Shown here one piece after another: positions 19,794 through 29,135 of a DNA stretch of 64,000 nucleotides (the stretch's first letter is position 1; every line of letters starts with the position of its first letter). Source of the DNA: Deltaproteobacteria bacterium CSP1-8. Its GTDB lineage: Bacteria > Desulfobacterota > Deferrimicrobia > Deferrimicrobiales > Deferrimicrobiaceae. The notes under the pieces were generated by a model. It did not search any database. It was not told the DNA's origin and worked only from the letters and a program-made list of their open reading frames with translations. The stretch is taken from contig LDXO01000003.1 in the NCBI GenBank assembly GCA_001443455.1, positions 82,232-146,231 of the forward strand. The letters run 5' to 3'. The position numbers were made by a program, and so were the translations under genes.

Positions 19794-21631
19794 AGGGGCG
19801 CATCCGGAAACGGGAGCAGGACCCCTGGATCACGTCGAGGGTCCGCATCCTCCAGTGGATCGGGCTGGGCCTGTTTATCCTGCTCCTGGGACGACTGTAC
19901 TGGCTCCAGGTGGTGAAGTACGAGTATTTCAAAACGCTTTCCGAGAACAACAGGATACGGATCCGGGTCGTCCAGGCCCCCCGCGGCGTCATCCTCGACC
20001 GGAGAGGGCGGCCGATCGCCGAAACCCAGGGTTCGTTCGATCTCATCGCCACGCCGGTGGATGTGGAGGACCTTGCGGGGGAGCTTCGCCTCCTCTCGGA
20101 GGTGGTGGAGTTCGATCCCGAGGAAATCCCCGGGAAGATATCCATGGCGAAGAAGGCGAACCCCTACCGGAGCATCACGGTGGCGCGCGACCTGCGGTTC
20201 GAGCAGGTGTCGGTGATCGAATTCAACCGCGAAGCCCTTCCCGGGTTTTCCATCATGATCGAGGCGAAGCGGAGCTACCCCTTCGGAGCGGAATTCGCCC
20301 ATGTTCTTGGGTACGTGGGGGAAGCAAGCGAGCAGGAACTCGCGGCGGCGCAGGCGGAACGACTCGCGATGGGGGACATCGTGGGCAAGTACGGGCTGGA
20401 GAAGACGAGGGGGGATGTTCTTCGCGGGGTGAACGGGGGGCGCCAGGTGGAGGTGGACGCCGCCGGCCGGGACAAACGGCTGGTCGACGATGTGCCTCCA
20501 CGGACCGGGGGAACGATACAGACCACGATCGACGCGGACATGCAGAAGGTGGCTCACGAGGCGATGGAGAAACGGGCAGGCGCCGTGATCGCGATGAACC
20601 CGAAGACGGGGGAACTCCTCGTCTTCGTCTCGGCGCCGGCGTTCGACCCGAACAACTTCTCCCGGGGAATCCGGAAGGACGAATGGGCAGCTCTGGTCAC
20701 GGATCCGAGAAAGCCTCTCCAGAACAAGGGGCTCCAGGGGACATACGCGCCAGGATCCACGGTGAAGCCCTTCCTGGCCCTCACGGGGCTGGAGGAGGGG
20801 GTCCAGGACCCGAAAGCGACGGTTCATTGCGGGGGGTCTTTCCAGCTGGGGAACCGGACGTTCCGGTGCTGGAAGGAGAAGGGTCACGGAACGGTGGACA
20901 TGTACCGGGCCATCGTGCAGTCGTGCGACGTGTATTTCTACACCCTGGGTCTCAAACTCGACCCGGACCGCGTCTCGTCCCTAGAACGGGGTGCCGGCCT
21001 CGGTGTCCTGACCAGGGTGGATTTGCCGGGCGAGAAATCCGGCCTGGTTCCCGACACCGCCTGGAAGCGCGAGGTGATGAAAGACCGGTGGTACAGTTAC
21101 GAGAGTGTCCTGCTCGGCATCGGACAGGGCGCGATCCACGTCACGCCGCTGGGGATGCTGTCGGCCTATGCGTCGATCGCGACGGGCGGGGAGGTGATGC
21201 GCCCCCGCCTGGTGAGCCGGTTGGTCCGGATGGACGGCACGGTGGAGGAGTTTCCTTCCGAACGGGAAAGGAAGCTGCCATGGAAAACCGAGAACGTCGC
21301 GTTCATCCGGCGGGCGCTGGCGGGCGTGGTCAACGATTACGGGACGGGCGGCGCGGCCAGGCTCCCCGGGATCGAGGTGGGGGGGAAGACCGGGACGGCG
21401 CAGCTTGTCACCGTGAAAGGGAAGATGGTCAAATCCGAGCAACTCCGCTATGAAATACGCGACCACGCCTGGTTCGCCGGTTTCGCGCCCGTCGCGGACC
21501 CCGAGATCTGCGTCGTGGCCATGATCGAGCACGGGGGGCACGGGGGATCGGCGGCCGCTCCCGTGGTCAGGGCGGTGATGCAGGAATATTTCCGGTTGAA
21601 GCAGGTCGCCGGGAAGGGCGGGGGGATGTGA
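19790..21631 (+). CDS. mrdA: penicillin-binding protein 2 (elongation transpeptidase)
   Basis: This class B PBP crosslinks peptidoglycan in the elongasome. One membrane helix (about 22-40) precedes the dimerisation domain (RGVILDRRGRPIAETQG near 66-82). In the transpeptidase domain the active Ser323 and Lys326 lie in APGSTVKPF, the second motif reads SCD rather than SxN, and KTGTAQL closes the site. The start ATG overlaps the mreD stop (ATGA). Length 613. Confidence 0.96.
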   Translation: MKGRIRKREQDPWITSRVRILQWIGLGLFILLLGRLYWLQVVKYEYFKTLSENNRIRIRVVQAPRGVILDRRGRPIAETQGSFDLIATPVDVEDLAGELRLLSEVVEFDPEEIPGKISMAKKANPYRSITVARDLRFEQVSVIEFNREALPGFSIMIEAKRSYPFGAEFAHVLGYVGEASEQELAAAQAERLAMGDIVGKYGLEKTRGDVLRGVNGGRQVEVDAAGRDKRLVDDVPPRTGGTIQTTIDADMQKVAHEAMEKRAGAVIAMNPKTGELLVFVSAPAFDPNNFSRGIRKDEWAALVTDPRKPLQNKGLQGTYAPGSTVKPFLALTGLEEGVQDPKATVHCGGSFQLGNRTFRCWKEKGHGTVDMYRAIVQSCDVYFYTLGLKLDPDRVSSLERGAGLGVLTRVDLPGEKSGLVPDTAWKREVMKDRWYSYESVLLGIGQGAIHVTPLGMLSAYASIATGGEVMRPRLVSRLVRMDGTVEEFPSERERKLPWKTENVAFIRRALAGVVNDYGTGGAARLPGIEVGGKTGTAQLVTVKGKMVKSEQLRYEIRDHAWFAGFAPVADPEICVVAMIEHGGHGGSAAAPVVRAVMQEYFRLKQVAGKGGGM

Positions 21632-22755
21632 TCGTGCACAAACGGTTCGCCCGGATGGACTGGCCTCTTTTCCTTCTGGCCCTCGCCCTGTCCGGGGTCG
21701 GGCTTCTGAACGTGTATAGCGGGACGCGGGTTTTATCGTCTTCCGGAATCCCCCTGTTTACCAAGCAGATGGTCTGGATTCTGCTCGGGATGGGCGTCTT
21801 TTTCCTCTTCAGCTTCGTGGGGGGCGGATGGATCGAGGAGATGGCCTGGCATATCTTTTTTACCGTTGTCGCCCTCCTCCTGGTCGTCCTCCTCATCGGC
21901 AAGGTGCGGGGAGGTGCCCAGCGGTGGCTGTCCCTGGGTTTTTTCACCTTTCAGCCTTCGGAATTTGCCAAGATCGCCCTCATCCTTGTGCTTGGGGGCT
22001 ATTTCTCCGGGCGGTACCACTATGATGGGCTCGGGTTCCTCGACCTGGTGCCCGCGGTGGGAATCACCTTGGTTCCGTTCCTGCTCGTTGCGATGCAGCC
22101 CGACCTGGGGACCGCGGGGGTGTTTCTCATCATCCTCGCCGCCATGACGGTGATCGCCTGCGTCCGCGGGAAGGTGTTCCTCCTCATGGGCGCCGCGGGA
22201 GCGGCGGCAGTTCCCGGTCTCTGGCTCATGATGAAGGATTACCAGAAGCAGCGGGTGTTTACCTTCCTCGACCCCGGCAGTGACCCCCTGGGCGCCGGGT
22301 ACCACGTCATCCAGTCCAAGATCGCCGTCGGGTCGGGGGGATTTCTCGGGAAGGGATATCTCCGGGGGACCCAGGGATCGCTCCGGTTTCTCCCCGAGCA
22401 GCACACCGATTTCGCCTTTGCCGTGTTTTCCGAGGAATGGGGCTTTGCAGGGTCCGTGGTGCTGCTTCTCCTGTTCCTCGCGTTGGTCTCCCGGATGTTC
22501 CACCTTGCCTCCCAGGCCCAGGACCGTTTCGCTTCCTTCGCCTGCGGAGGGCTTGCCTCCTATTTCCTCGCGCACATTTTGATCAACATCGCGATGGTGT
22601 GCGGGTTATTCCCCGTCGTCGGGATACCGCTTCCCTTCGTGAGCTACGGCGGGTCCTCGATGCTCACCAACATGATGGCGCTGGGGATCCTCGCCAATCT
22701 CTCCCGTACGCGGTTCACTTTTCCGCCGCCGGCGGAGAATCCGTTCTCCGTCTGA
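21628..22755 (+). CDS. rodA: SEDS peptidoglycan glycosyltransferase RodA
   Basis: RodA polymerises lipid II together with PBP2. About ten membrane helices are visible. SEDS hallmarks include QPSEFAKIALIL, MQPDLGTA, FLPEQHTDFAFAV and VGIPLPFVSYGGSSML near the C-terminus. Length 375. The GTG start overlaps the mrdA stop. The last 41 bp overlap the 3' end of the convergent lipoprotein gene. Confidence 0.96.
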   Translation: MIVHKRFARMDWPLFLLALALSGVGLLNVYSGTRVLSSSGIPLFTKQMVWILLGMGVFFLFSFVGGGWIEEMAWHIFFTVVALLLVVLLIGKVRGGAQRWLSLGFFTFQPSEFAKIALILVLGGYFSGRYHYDGLGFLDLVPAVGITLVPFLLVAMQPDLGTAGVFLIILAAMTVIACVRGKVFLLMGAAGAAAVPGLWLMMKDYQKQRVFTFLDPGSDPLGAGYHVIQSKIAVGSGGFLGKGYLRGTQGSLRFLPEQHTDFAFAVFSEEWGFAGSVVLLLLFLALVSRMFHLASQAQDRFASFACGGLASYFLAHILINIAMVCGLFPVVGIPLPFVSYGGSSMLTNMMALGILANLSRTRFTFPPPAENPFSV

Positions 22756-23293
22756 CCTCCTCCGCCAGCGAGTCGGCCAGGGAGGGGGAATAGCCGGTCC
22801 ATCGCTTCGTGACCTTGCCGCTCCGGTCCAGGAGAAAGAGAACCGGGGTCTGGGTGACCCGGAACTGTTTCCGGAACGGTCCGGGAAGGGCCCAAAGGGT
22901 TGTCACCTCGAGGGGCGCCGCGCCGGGTTTTCCGGCCGTCGTTCCCGGGGCGGGGGCGGGATGGAGGGGGGGCGTTTCCCGGGTTCCTCCCCGCTCGTAG
23001 ATCCGTTCGCGGTCGAACAGGATCCTGACCACGCGAACGGACCCCGGCGGGAACTTCCCCGCCGCAGCCCCGAGGGCCTCCCAGGCCTCGCGGCACTGCG
23101 GACACCACGGGGAATCGAGGAAGACCAGACGGACAGGCTCGGGTGGGCCCGGGAGGATCGCCGTTTCGTTCCCGGTTTCGTCCACGAATACCGGCTTCTC
23201 CGCGGGAAAGGGGACGGAGCCGACGGAAATGCTTTTCGCCCCGCACCCGGCGGAAAGGGAAAGGGCCGCCGCGAGGACGAGGACATTCGCCAT
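22715..23293 (-). CDS. thioredoxin-fold lipoprotein (CPQC)
   Basis: The N-terminus is a lipoprotein signal with lipobox LSAGC (Cys at about 17). A thioredoxin-like domain follows with the redox motif SPWCPQC (about 77-83) and the cis-Pro region QTPVLFLLDRSG. A Pro/Gly-rich insert (about 112-135) separates the two. Probably a membrane-anchored periplasmic thiol protein of TlpA/DsbE type. The start at 23293 gives a clean signal peptide; an upstream Arg-rich extension looks spurious. It lies 40 bp after trxA. Confidence 0.7.
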   Translation of the reverse strand: MANVLVLAAALSLSAGCGAKSISVGSVPFPAEKPVFVDETGNETAILPGPPEPVRLVFLDSPWCPQCREAWEALGAAAGKFPPGSVRVVRILFDRERIYERGGTRETPPLHPAPAPGTTAGKPGAAPLEVTTLWALPGPFRKQFRVTQTPVLFLLDRSGKVTKRWTGYSPSLADSLAEEVRRRTDSPPAAEK

Positions 23294-23333
23294 GCGCCTT
23301 CTTCCCCGCCGCGGGAAACGTCTTCCGGTCACA

Positions 23334-23660
23334 TCAAAGGTTTTTCTGGATCAACTGGACGATGTTGTTCTTGGGGTTGACTCCCACCATCTGACCCTTG
23401 ATCTGCCCTTCCTTGAACAGGATGAGGGTAGGGATTCCGCGGACGCCGAACTGGGAGGCGATGTCCGGGCTGTCGTCCACGTTCAGCTTGGCCACCCGCA
23501 CCTTCCCCTCGAACTCCTTCGCCAACTCCTCGAGAATGGGCGCGATGACCCGGCACGGGCCGCACCAGGGAGCCCAGAAGTCGACCAGCACCGGGGTGGG
23601 GCCGGCTTCCACCGTCGTCTTGAAGTTGCCGCTGTTGAGCTCCACTATGTTTCCGGCCAT
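23334..23660 (-). CDS. trxA: thioredoxin
   Basis: Classic 108-residue cytoplasmic thioredoxin. The active site WCGPC (about 31-35) lies in VDFWAPWCGPCR. NVDDSPDIASQFGVRGIPT carries the cis-Pro, and FKEGQIKGQMVG follows. It reduces disulfides in enzymes such as ribonucleotide reductase and is itself reduced by thioredoxin reductase. GGAGGAAAC precedes the ATG. Confidence 0.97.
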   Translation of the reverse strand: MAGNIVELNSGNFKTTVEAGPTPVLVDFWAPWCGPCRVIAPILEELAKEFEGKVRVAKLNVDDSPDIASQFGVRGIPTLILFKEGQIKGQMVGVNPKNNIVQLIQKNL

Positions 23661-23762
23661 CGTTTCCTCCCTGCCCGCCCTGTTTTTCCGCCGCCATGCC
23701 GGGCGAACGCCGGCCGGCGAGAGGGACTCCCCTCGGCCTCCAGGCCGGGCCGCCAGGGTTGA

Positions 23763-24152
23763 TTACCTTCCCCGTTTCGCGAGCTCCTTCTTCACGCAGA
23801 GGTCCATCACCACGGGGATGCCCGCCTCGGCGAGGCTCTTTCGGGCATGCTCGTTCACGACGCCCTCCTGCATCCAGAAATATTTTGCGCCGATCCGGAT
23901 CGCCTCCTCGGCGATTGCAGGTACCTGATCCGATTTCCGGAAAACGTCGACCAGGTCGACCCCGCCCGGAATCTCCGTCAGGGATCCGTATGCTTTCTCC
24001 CCCAGCGCCTCGCGGATCGTCGGGTTTACCGGAATGACCCGGTACCCTCTTTCCCGGAGGTAGTGCGCCACGACGTGGCTCGGACGGTTTGGCTTGTCCG
24101 AAAGCCCCACGACGGCGACGGTTTTCGCCCCGTCCAGGATCCGGTCGATCAC
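23763..24152 (-). CDS. CoA-binding domain protein (YccU type)
   Basis: The 129-residue single-domain protein has a Rossmann nucleotide loop AVVGLSDKPNRPSHVVAHYL (about 13-32), then GYRVIPVNP and KYFWMQEGVVNE. These match the small CoA_binding_2 family, whose role is not firmly known. The start is GTG; no strong ribosome-binding site precedes it, and upstream codons up to the previous stop contain no ATG, GTG or TTG. It is divergent from gmhA. Confidence 0.82.
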   Translation of the reverse strand: MIDRILDGAKTVAVVGLSDKPNRPSHVVAHYLRERGYRVIPVNPTIREALGEKAYGSLTEIPGGVDLVDVFRKSDQVPAIAEEAIRIGAKYFWMQEGVVNEHARKSLAEAGIPVVMDLCVKKELAKRGR

Positions 24153-24244
24153 GTCGTCCAGAGAAAGTCCCTTTCGGAATTTTTTAGATGCGATTCATGC
24201 TACCCCGGTTCTTTCCGAAAAGGAAGGTGCGGGTCACCGGTTCC

Positions 24245-24273
24245 TTGACACTCTCGGAAAAAAGAGATTCAAT
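24245..24273 (+). promoter_or_regulatory. sigma70-type promoter for gmhA
   Basis: A perfect TTGACA (24245-24250) and TTCAAT (24268-24273) are separated by 17 bp, about 30 bp before the gmhA start. Confidence 0.65.
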
Positions 24274-24303
24274 TTTCCTCTACCATTCCGGAGGGGATCC
24301 CAA

Positions 24304-24885
24304 TTGAAGGAAGCGATCGCGAAGATGCTGAAAGAGGGGGCGGACCTGCGCCTCCAGATGATCGAGACGATGACCGGCGACATCCTGGAGGCGGCGAAGA
24401 CGATCGCGGATACCTTCAAGGCGGGAAGGAAGGTTCTTCTCTTCGGCAACGGGGGGAGCGCCGCCGATTGCCAGCACATCGCGGCCGAGTTCATGAACCG
24501 GTTCCTGATCGAACGGCCGCCCCTGCCGGCGATCGCTCTCACCACGGACACCTCCATTCTCACCAGCATCTCGAACGATTACGCATTCGACGATGTCTTC
24601 AGCAAACAGATCAAGGCCCTCGGGAAGAAGGGGGACATCGCGTTCGGGATCAGCACGAGCGGAAGCTCCCCCAACGTGCTCAAGGCGTTCCGGGTGGCGA
24701 AGAAGCAGGGGATGGTCACGATCGCCCTCGTGGGGGAGGGGGGGAAAGCGGCCTCGCTCGCGGATATCGCCCTTTGCGTCCCCTCCAAGAGCACCCCGCG
24801 GATCCAGGAGGCGCACGTGGTGGTGGGACACATCCTGTGCGAGCTCACGGACACCCTCCTGTTCCGCGAGGCCGGGAAGCGATGA
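24304..24885 (+). CDS. gmhA: phosphoheptose isomerase
   Basis: This enzyme converts sedoheptulose 7-phosphate to D-glycero-D-manno-heptose 7-phosphate for the LPS inner core. The SIS domain has FGNGGSAADCQHIAAEF (about 46-62), ALTTDTSILTSISND, GISTSGSSPNV and, near the end, EAHVVVGHILCEL with the metal/catalytic His. The TTG at 24304 gives 193 residues, the usual GmhA length, and has GGAGGGG 7 bp upstream; longer in-frame readings cross the promoter. Confidence 0.93.
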   Translation: MKEAIAKMLKEGADLRLQMIETMTGDILEAAKTIADTFKAGRKVLLFGNGGSAADCQHIAAEFMNRFLIERPPLPAIALTTDTSILTSISNDYAFDDVFSKQIKALGKKGDIAFGISTSGSSPNVLKAFRVAKKQGMVTIALVGEGGKAASLADIALCVPSKSTPRIQEAHVVVGHILCELTDTLLFREAGKR

Positions 24886-25817
24886 GGGAGCTCGACCTCT
24901 CCCGGCTCCGGCGCACCTCCCTCCACTCCCGGAAAAGCAAGGTCTCGTTCCGGGGATTCGCGTCCCCCGTCCGGAAGGGGATGTCCTTCGGCGAGTTCCT
25001 CGCGGGGCTCCCCGATTATCTGGCGGCGAAGGATTTCCGCGCGGTGGTGGACGCGGTGGTCCGGGCCAGGCGGCGGGGCGCGCCCGTCCTGCTCGGAATC
25101 GGAGCCCATTTCATCAAGGTGGGACTTTCCCCCCTTCTGCTCCAGGGGCTGTCGGAACGGATCTTCGACGGGGTGGCGATGAACGGCGCGGGGGTGATCC
25201 ACGACGTGGAGCTCGCCCTGGCGGGAAAGACGTCGGAAGACGTGGATTCGCTGCTGGCGGACGGCTCCTTCGGGATGGCCCGGGAGACGGCCCGGTTCAT
25301 CCACTCGGCACTGGCGTCCGGCGTGGGGGAGGGCCTGGGCTTCGGGGCGGCTGTCGGGAAGGCCCTTGCGGCATCACGCGCTCCCCACCGGGATCGCTCC
25401 CTTCTTGCCGGGGCGTGGAAGCGGGGGGTTCCGGTGACCGTCCACGTCTGCATCGGCGCGGACATCATCCACATGCACCCCGAGGCGGACGGCGCGGCGA
25501 CGGGGGAGGCGTCGCTTCGGGATTTCCGCTCCTTCTGCGGACTGGTCGCCCGCCTCCAGGGGGGAGTCTATCTCAACGTCGGCTCGGCCGTGGTCCTCCC
25601 GGAGGTCTTCCTCAAGGCCGTGTCGGTCGCCCGGAACCTCGGGAAGCCCCTTTCGAGAATCACCACCGTGAACATGGATTTCCTGCGGCTGTACCGCCCG
25701 GATGTCAACGTCGTTTCGCGGCCCACCCGGGGCGGCGGGAAAGGGTTCCACCTGATCGGGCCGCACGAGATCCTCTTTCCCCTCCTCATGGCCGCCGTGA
25801 CGGAAAGGATCGGGTGA
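24882..25817 (+). CDS. conserved protein of unassigned function, coupled to gmhA
   Basis: A 311-residue soluble protein translationally coupled to gmhA (ATGA overlap). Conserved-looking blocks are LLGIGAHFIKVGLSPLLL (about 67-84), VAMNGAGVIHDVELALAG and FGMARETARFIHS, plus VHVCIGADIIHMHP and LNVGSAVVLPEVFLKA. The Gly-rich turns suggest a Rossmann-type nucleotide fold. I considered a distant deoxyhypusine-synthase-like protein but do not see enough to claim it. Context suggests a role near LPS heptose or nucleotide-sugar metabolism. Confidence 0.75.
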   Translation: MRELDLSRLRRTSLHSRKSKVSFRGFASPVRKGMSFGEFLAGLPDYLAAKDFRAVVDAVVRARRRGAPVLLGIGAHFIKVGLSPLLLQGLSERIFDGVAMNGAGVIHDVELALAGKTSEDVDSLLADGSFGMARETARFIHSALASGVGEGLGFGAAVGKALAASRAPHRDRSLLAGAWKRGVPVTVHVCIGADIIHMHPEADGAATGEASLRDFRSFCGLVARLQGGVYLNVGSAVVLPEVFLKAVSVARNLGKPLSRITTVNMDFLRLYRPDVNVVSRPTRGGGKGFHLIGPHEILFPLLMAAVTERIG

Positions 25818-25832
25818 TCCTCCCCCCTCACG

Positions 25833-26534
25833 TCACAGCAAAATCTCTTCCCCCGGGCTGAGGACGACCACCCGCGTCCCCGGAGCGGTCTTTTTCACCT
25901 CCGCGACGAAACGGTCCGCGTTCGGTTCGAGGATCGGGAACGTCCCGAAGTGCATCGGGATGACCGTCTTCGCTTTCAGCAGGGCGGCCGCCTTCGCCGC
26001 CTGGCGGTAGTCCATCGTGAAGACCGACCCGATCGGCAGGAGCGCCACGTCGACGGAATGGAGTTCGCCGATGAGCGCCATGCCGGCGAAGATGCCCGTA
26101 TCCCCCGAGTGGTAGACGGTAAGCCCGGAAGGGGTCTGGATGACGTACCCCACGGGCGCGCCGAGCGTGCAGGAGTGCCTCGCCTCCGTCATCGTGAAGG
26201 AGAAGCCGTTGAGGACCACGGTTCCGCCCACGTTCATTCCGATCCCGCCGTGCAGGAGCTGGGACTCGGGAACGCCCTTCGCTTTCAGATCGCCGATCAG
26301 CTCGAAGATCCCGATCACGAGGGCCCCGGTCTGGCGGGCGAGCGCGGCGGCGTCGGCCGCGTGGTCGAAGTGGTCGTGCGTGAGGAGCAGAAACTCCGCC
26401 TTCCTCACTTCCTCCGGCCCGGAGGGCGCGGTCGGGTTCCCCTGGAACCACGGGTCGATCAGGATGGTCTTGCCGGAGGGGTCCTGGAGGGAAAAGCCGG
26501 AATGGCCGAACCAGCGGATCTTGACGGGCGGCAT
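25833..26534 (-). CDS. UPF0173-type metallo-beta-lactamase-fold hydrolase
   Basis: This 233-residue hydrolase begins IRWFGHSGFSL. It has the metal motif THDHFDHA (about 52-59), further ligand residues in EARHSC and YHSGDTGIF, and the C-terminal MHFGTF. These are the UPF0173 hallmarks. The physiological substrate of the family is not established. It stands alone on the minus strand with its own upstream promoter. Confidence 0.9.
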   Translation of the reverse strand: MPPVKIRWFGHSGFSLQDPSGKTILIDPWFQGNPTAPSGPEEVRKAEFLLLTHDHFDHAADAAALARQTGALVIGIFELIGDLKAKGVPESQLLHGGIGMNVGGTVVLNGFSFTMTEARHSCTLGAPVGYVIQTPSGLTVYHSGDTGIFAGMALIGELHSVDVALLPIGSVFTMDYRQAAKAAALLKAKTVIPMHFGTFPILEPNADRFVAEVKKTAPGTRVVVLSPGEEILL

Positions 26535-26584
26535 CTGGAACCTCCTGTCCGACGGTGTGCAAATGGGTCGTCCTTTCCTACAAT

Positions 26585-26614
26585 TTTATACAGGGTGCCC
26601 CGGCGGCCCGTAAA
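26585..26614 (-). promoter_or_regulatory. possible promoter for the UPF0173 gene
   Basis: Read on the minus strand, TTTACG and TATAAA are separated by 18 bp, about 50 bp ahead of the start codon. Confidence 0.4.
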
Positions 26615-26694
26615 GGGAGAAATGACGCCTTTCTCTTCCCCCCCCCCCGTGTTAGAAAAAATCATAAACGTTACGTCGCAATGAGAGGCGTGGG

Positions 26695-27750
26695 ATGGCG
26701 GAACCGAAACGCCCGGGTGGAGCGCCTCTGGTCCGGGTGGTGGTGCCCAACCGGGTCGACATCGCGGGGGGAACCCTCGACATCTTTCCCCTCTATCTTC
26801 TCGTCCCGGGCTCGATGACCGTCAATGCGGCGATCGACGTGGCGAGCGTCGTCTCGATCCACCCCGTCCGGGGCGCCGTACGCCTCGTTGCCGAAAACCT
26901 CTCTCGCCGGTCGGAAGCCCCGGACACGCACGGTTTCCCGGTGCGAGGGGGGTTCGGCTTGGTCGCCGCGGCCCTGCGGTGCTTCCCGCCCCGCAGCGGG
27001 ATCGAGCTTCGGTTCCGCAACGAGGCGCCCATTGGCTCCGGGATCGGGGCGTCCTCCGCCCTACTCGTCGCCACGGTGCTGGCGATGAGCCGCCTTCTCG
27101 GGATGCGGAAAAGCTGGAGGGAGACGGCGCGGGAGGCGATGGAGATCGAGGCCGCCCACCTCCGGAACCTCACCGGTTCCCAGGACCACATCGCCGCGCT
27201 GCGCGGAGGGATCCAGGGGATCCGGTACCTGCCGGGGCGGCCGGAGCCGGAGAGAATCGGGCCGGGAAGCCCGGTCGGCCGCACGTTCGCCGCGCACGGC
27301 TTCCTGGCGGGAACGGGGAAGTCCCACTTCTCCGCGGGGCTCAACTGGCGGATGATCCGGGGGGCGATCGACGGGAATCCCGAGGTGCTCCGGAAGTTCC
27401 GGGGGATCGCGGATGCCGCGCGGGATGCGTGGGAGGCCGTCTCCGCGGGGGAGATCGGCCGGGTCGGCCGGGCCATGGCGAGCGAGTGGGCGATCCGCAG
27501 GACGATCGCGCGGGGCATCTCCACGAAGGAGGTGGACGACGTGTTCTCCTCCCCCGGATTCCGGAGGCGGGTGGCGGGGGCGAAGCTCTGCGGCGCGGGA
27601 GGGGGAGGGATGGTGTTCGGGTTGCTTCGGGAGCCGGGGGACCGGGAAGCGGTGGAGTCGTTCCTCAAGGGCCGGGGCATCTCTCCGCTTCCGTTCCGGG
27701 TCTCCGCGGGCCCGCAAATCCTGTGCTCGGGAGAAATCGGTGTCCGCTGA
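26695..27750 (+). CDS. GHMP-family sugar kinase
   Basis: The 351-residue protein has the three GHMP motifs: NRVDIAGGTLDIFPLYLL near the N-terminus, the ATP loop PIGSGIGASSALLVA (about 111-125), and the C-terminal KLCGAGGGGMVFGL (about 301-314). Related enzymes phosphorylate heptose 7-phosphate (HddA), galactose or mevalonate. Because gmhA is about 2 kb upstream, heptose phosphorylation is an attractive but unproven guess. It overlaps the next gene by 11 bp. Confidence 0.82.
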   Translation: MAEPKRPGGAPLVRVVVPNRVDIAGGTLDIFPLYLLVPGSMTVNAAIDVASVVSIHPVRGAVRLVAENLSRRSEAPDTHGFPVRGGFGLVAAALRCFPPRSGIELRFRNEAPIGSGIGASSALLVATVLAMSRLLGMRKSWRETAREAMEIEAAHLRNLTGSQDHIAALRGGIQGIRYLPGRPEPERIGPGSPVGRTFAAHGFLAGTGKSHFSAGLNWRMIRGAIDGNPEVLRKFRGIADAARDAWEAVSAGEIGRVGRAMASEWAIRRTIARGISTKEVDDVFSSPGFRRRVAGAKLCGAGGGGMVFGLLREPGDREAVESFLKGRGISPLPFRVSAGPQILCSGEIGVR

Positions 27751-29116
27751 ACCTGCTTCCGTCTGGGATGTCGTCATCGTGGGGGCAGGGCCCGCCGGTC
27801 TTTTCGCCGCCAGGGCGCTGGCCGGGAAGCTGCGCGTTCTCGTCCTGGAGGAGAAGGGCCGCACCGGCGGGGCCGGGGCGATGACCGACGGCAAGCTGAA
27901 CCTCTCCCCCCACATCGGTCTCGACCTGACGGAGCTCGGATTGTCGGAAACGGAGGCCGGAGAGAAGATCGCCGCGATCGACGAGGTGTTTCTCGAGCAC
28001 GGGGCCGACCGCGCCCTCTACGGGGTCGACCAGGAGCGGATCAACTGGTGGCTGGACCGGGTATCCTGGGTCAGGCACAGGACGGCCAGGGGGGACTGGG
28101 ACATCACGCTCGTTCCCGCGAGACAGCGGCACATGGGGACCGACCTGGCTCACCGGGTCGTCGCCCGGATGACGGATTCGATCGCCGGGAAAGGGGTCGC
28201 CTTCTCGCTCCGCACGTGGGTGACCGACCTTGCGCTGCAGGACGACGGGACGTTCCTCCTGCGTACTGCGCGGGGCGAGTTCCGTTCCCGGTACGTGGTG
28301 GCGGCACCGGGCCGGGAAGGCGCCTACTGGTTCCGCGAGGTCGCACGCGGGATCGGAGCCCGGACGCAGTATGGCGCCATCGACATCGGCTGCCGGGTGG
28401 AGGTGGCCCAGCCGGTGTACGACGAGATCACGCAGGTTCTGTACGACCCCAAGTTCCTCTTCGTGACTCCCACCCACGGGGACCGCACCCGGACGTTCTG
28501 CACCAACCCCGGGGGAAGGGTCCGCGTGGAGATGAGGAACGGATACCGCCTGGTGAACGGTGACGCTCTGAAGAAGAAAAAGACGCCGAACACCAATTTC
28601 GCGATTTTAAACACCGTCTCCATGACCGAACCGGTCCAGGACACGACGGAGATGGGCCGAAAGGTGATGGAGTTCGCCAACTTCTGGGGCGGTGGGGACA
28701 GCCTGGTCGTCCAGCGGTGGGGGGACCTGACCGAAGGGAGCCGATCCAAGGCGGAGACGTTCCACTCGGCCGCCCTTGGATACGACAAGATGACGCCGAC
28801 CCTCCCCTTGGGGCCGGGGGTGACGCCTGGGGACATCTCCTACGCCTATCCCGGGCGGATCGTCGACAACCTGAGGGAGAGCCTGCTCCTTCTCTCGCGC
28901 GTCATCCCGGGGGTGGCGCACCCCTCCACGACGGTCTACGTTCCCGAGATCAAGTTCTACGATACGAAATACGCCACCGACCGCAACCTCGAAACCAACG
29001 TCCCGAACCTTTTCGTGGCAGGGGACGGCGTGGGAAAGTCCCGGGGGATCGTCGGCGCCGCGCTCAACGGCATCCTCGCCGCGGAAGGGATCCTTCGGAA
29101 AGAGGGGAAGGGATAG
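27740..29116 (+). CDS. FAD-dependent dehydrogenase (COG2509 type)
   Basis: The dinucleotide-binding motif VVIVGAGPAGLFAA (about 10-23) is followed by GRTGGAGAMTDGKLN. A large central domain ends with the C-terminal FAD loop LFVAGDGVGKSRGIVGA (about 431-447). This pattern matches the uncharacterised COG2509 flavoproteins. The start is GTG 27740, overlapping the kinase gene; frames further upstream lie wholly inside that gene. Length 458. The electron donor and acceptor are not evident. Confidence 0.82.
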   Translation: MSAEPASVWDVVIVGAGPAGLFAARALAGKLRVLVLEEKGRTGGAGAMTDGKLNLSPHIGLDLTELGLSETEAGEKIAAIDEVFLEHGADRALYGVDQERINWWLDRVSWVRHRTARGDWDITLVPARQRHMGTDLAHRVVARMTDSIAGKGVAFSLRTWVTDLALQDDGTFLLRTARGEFRSRYVVAAPGREGAYWFREVARGIGARTQYGAIDIGCRVEVAQPVYDEITQVLYDPKFLFVTPTHGDRTRTFCTNPGGRVRVEMRNGYRLVNGDALKKKKTPNTNFAILNTVSMTEPVQDTTEMGRKVMEFANFWGGGDSLVVQRWGDLTEGSRSKAETFHSAALGYDKMTPTLPLGPGVTPGDISYAYPGRIVDNLRESLLLLSRVIPGVAHPSTTVYVPEIKFYDTKYATDRNLETNVPNLFVAGDGVGKSRGIVGAALNGILAAEGILRKEGKG

Positions 29117-29135
29117 GCCTTCCGGAAAACGGGGG

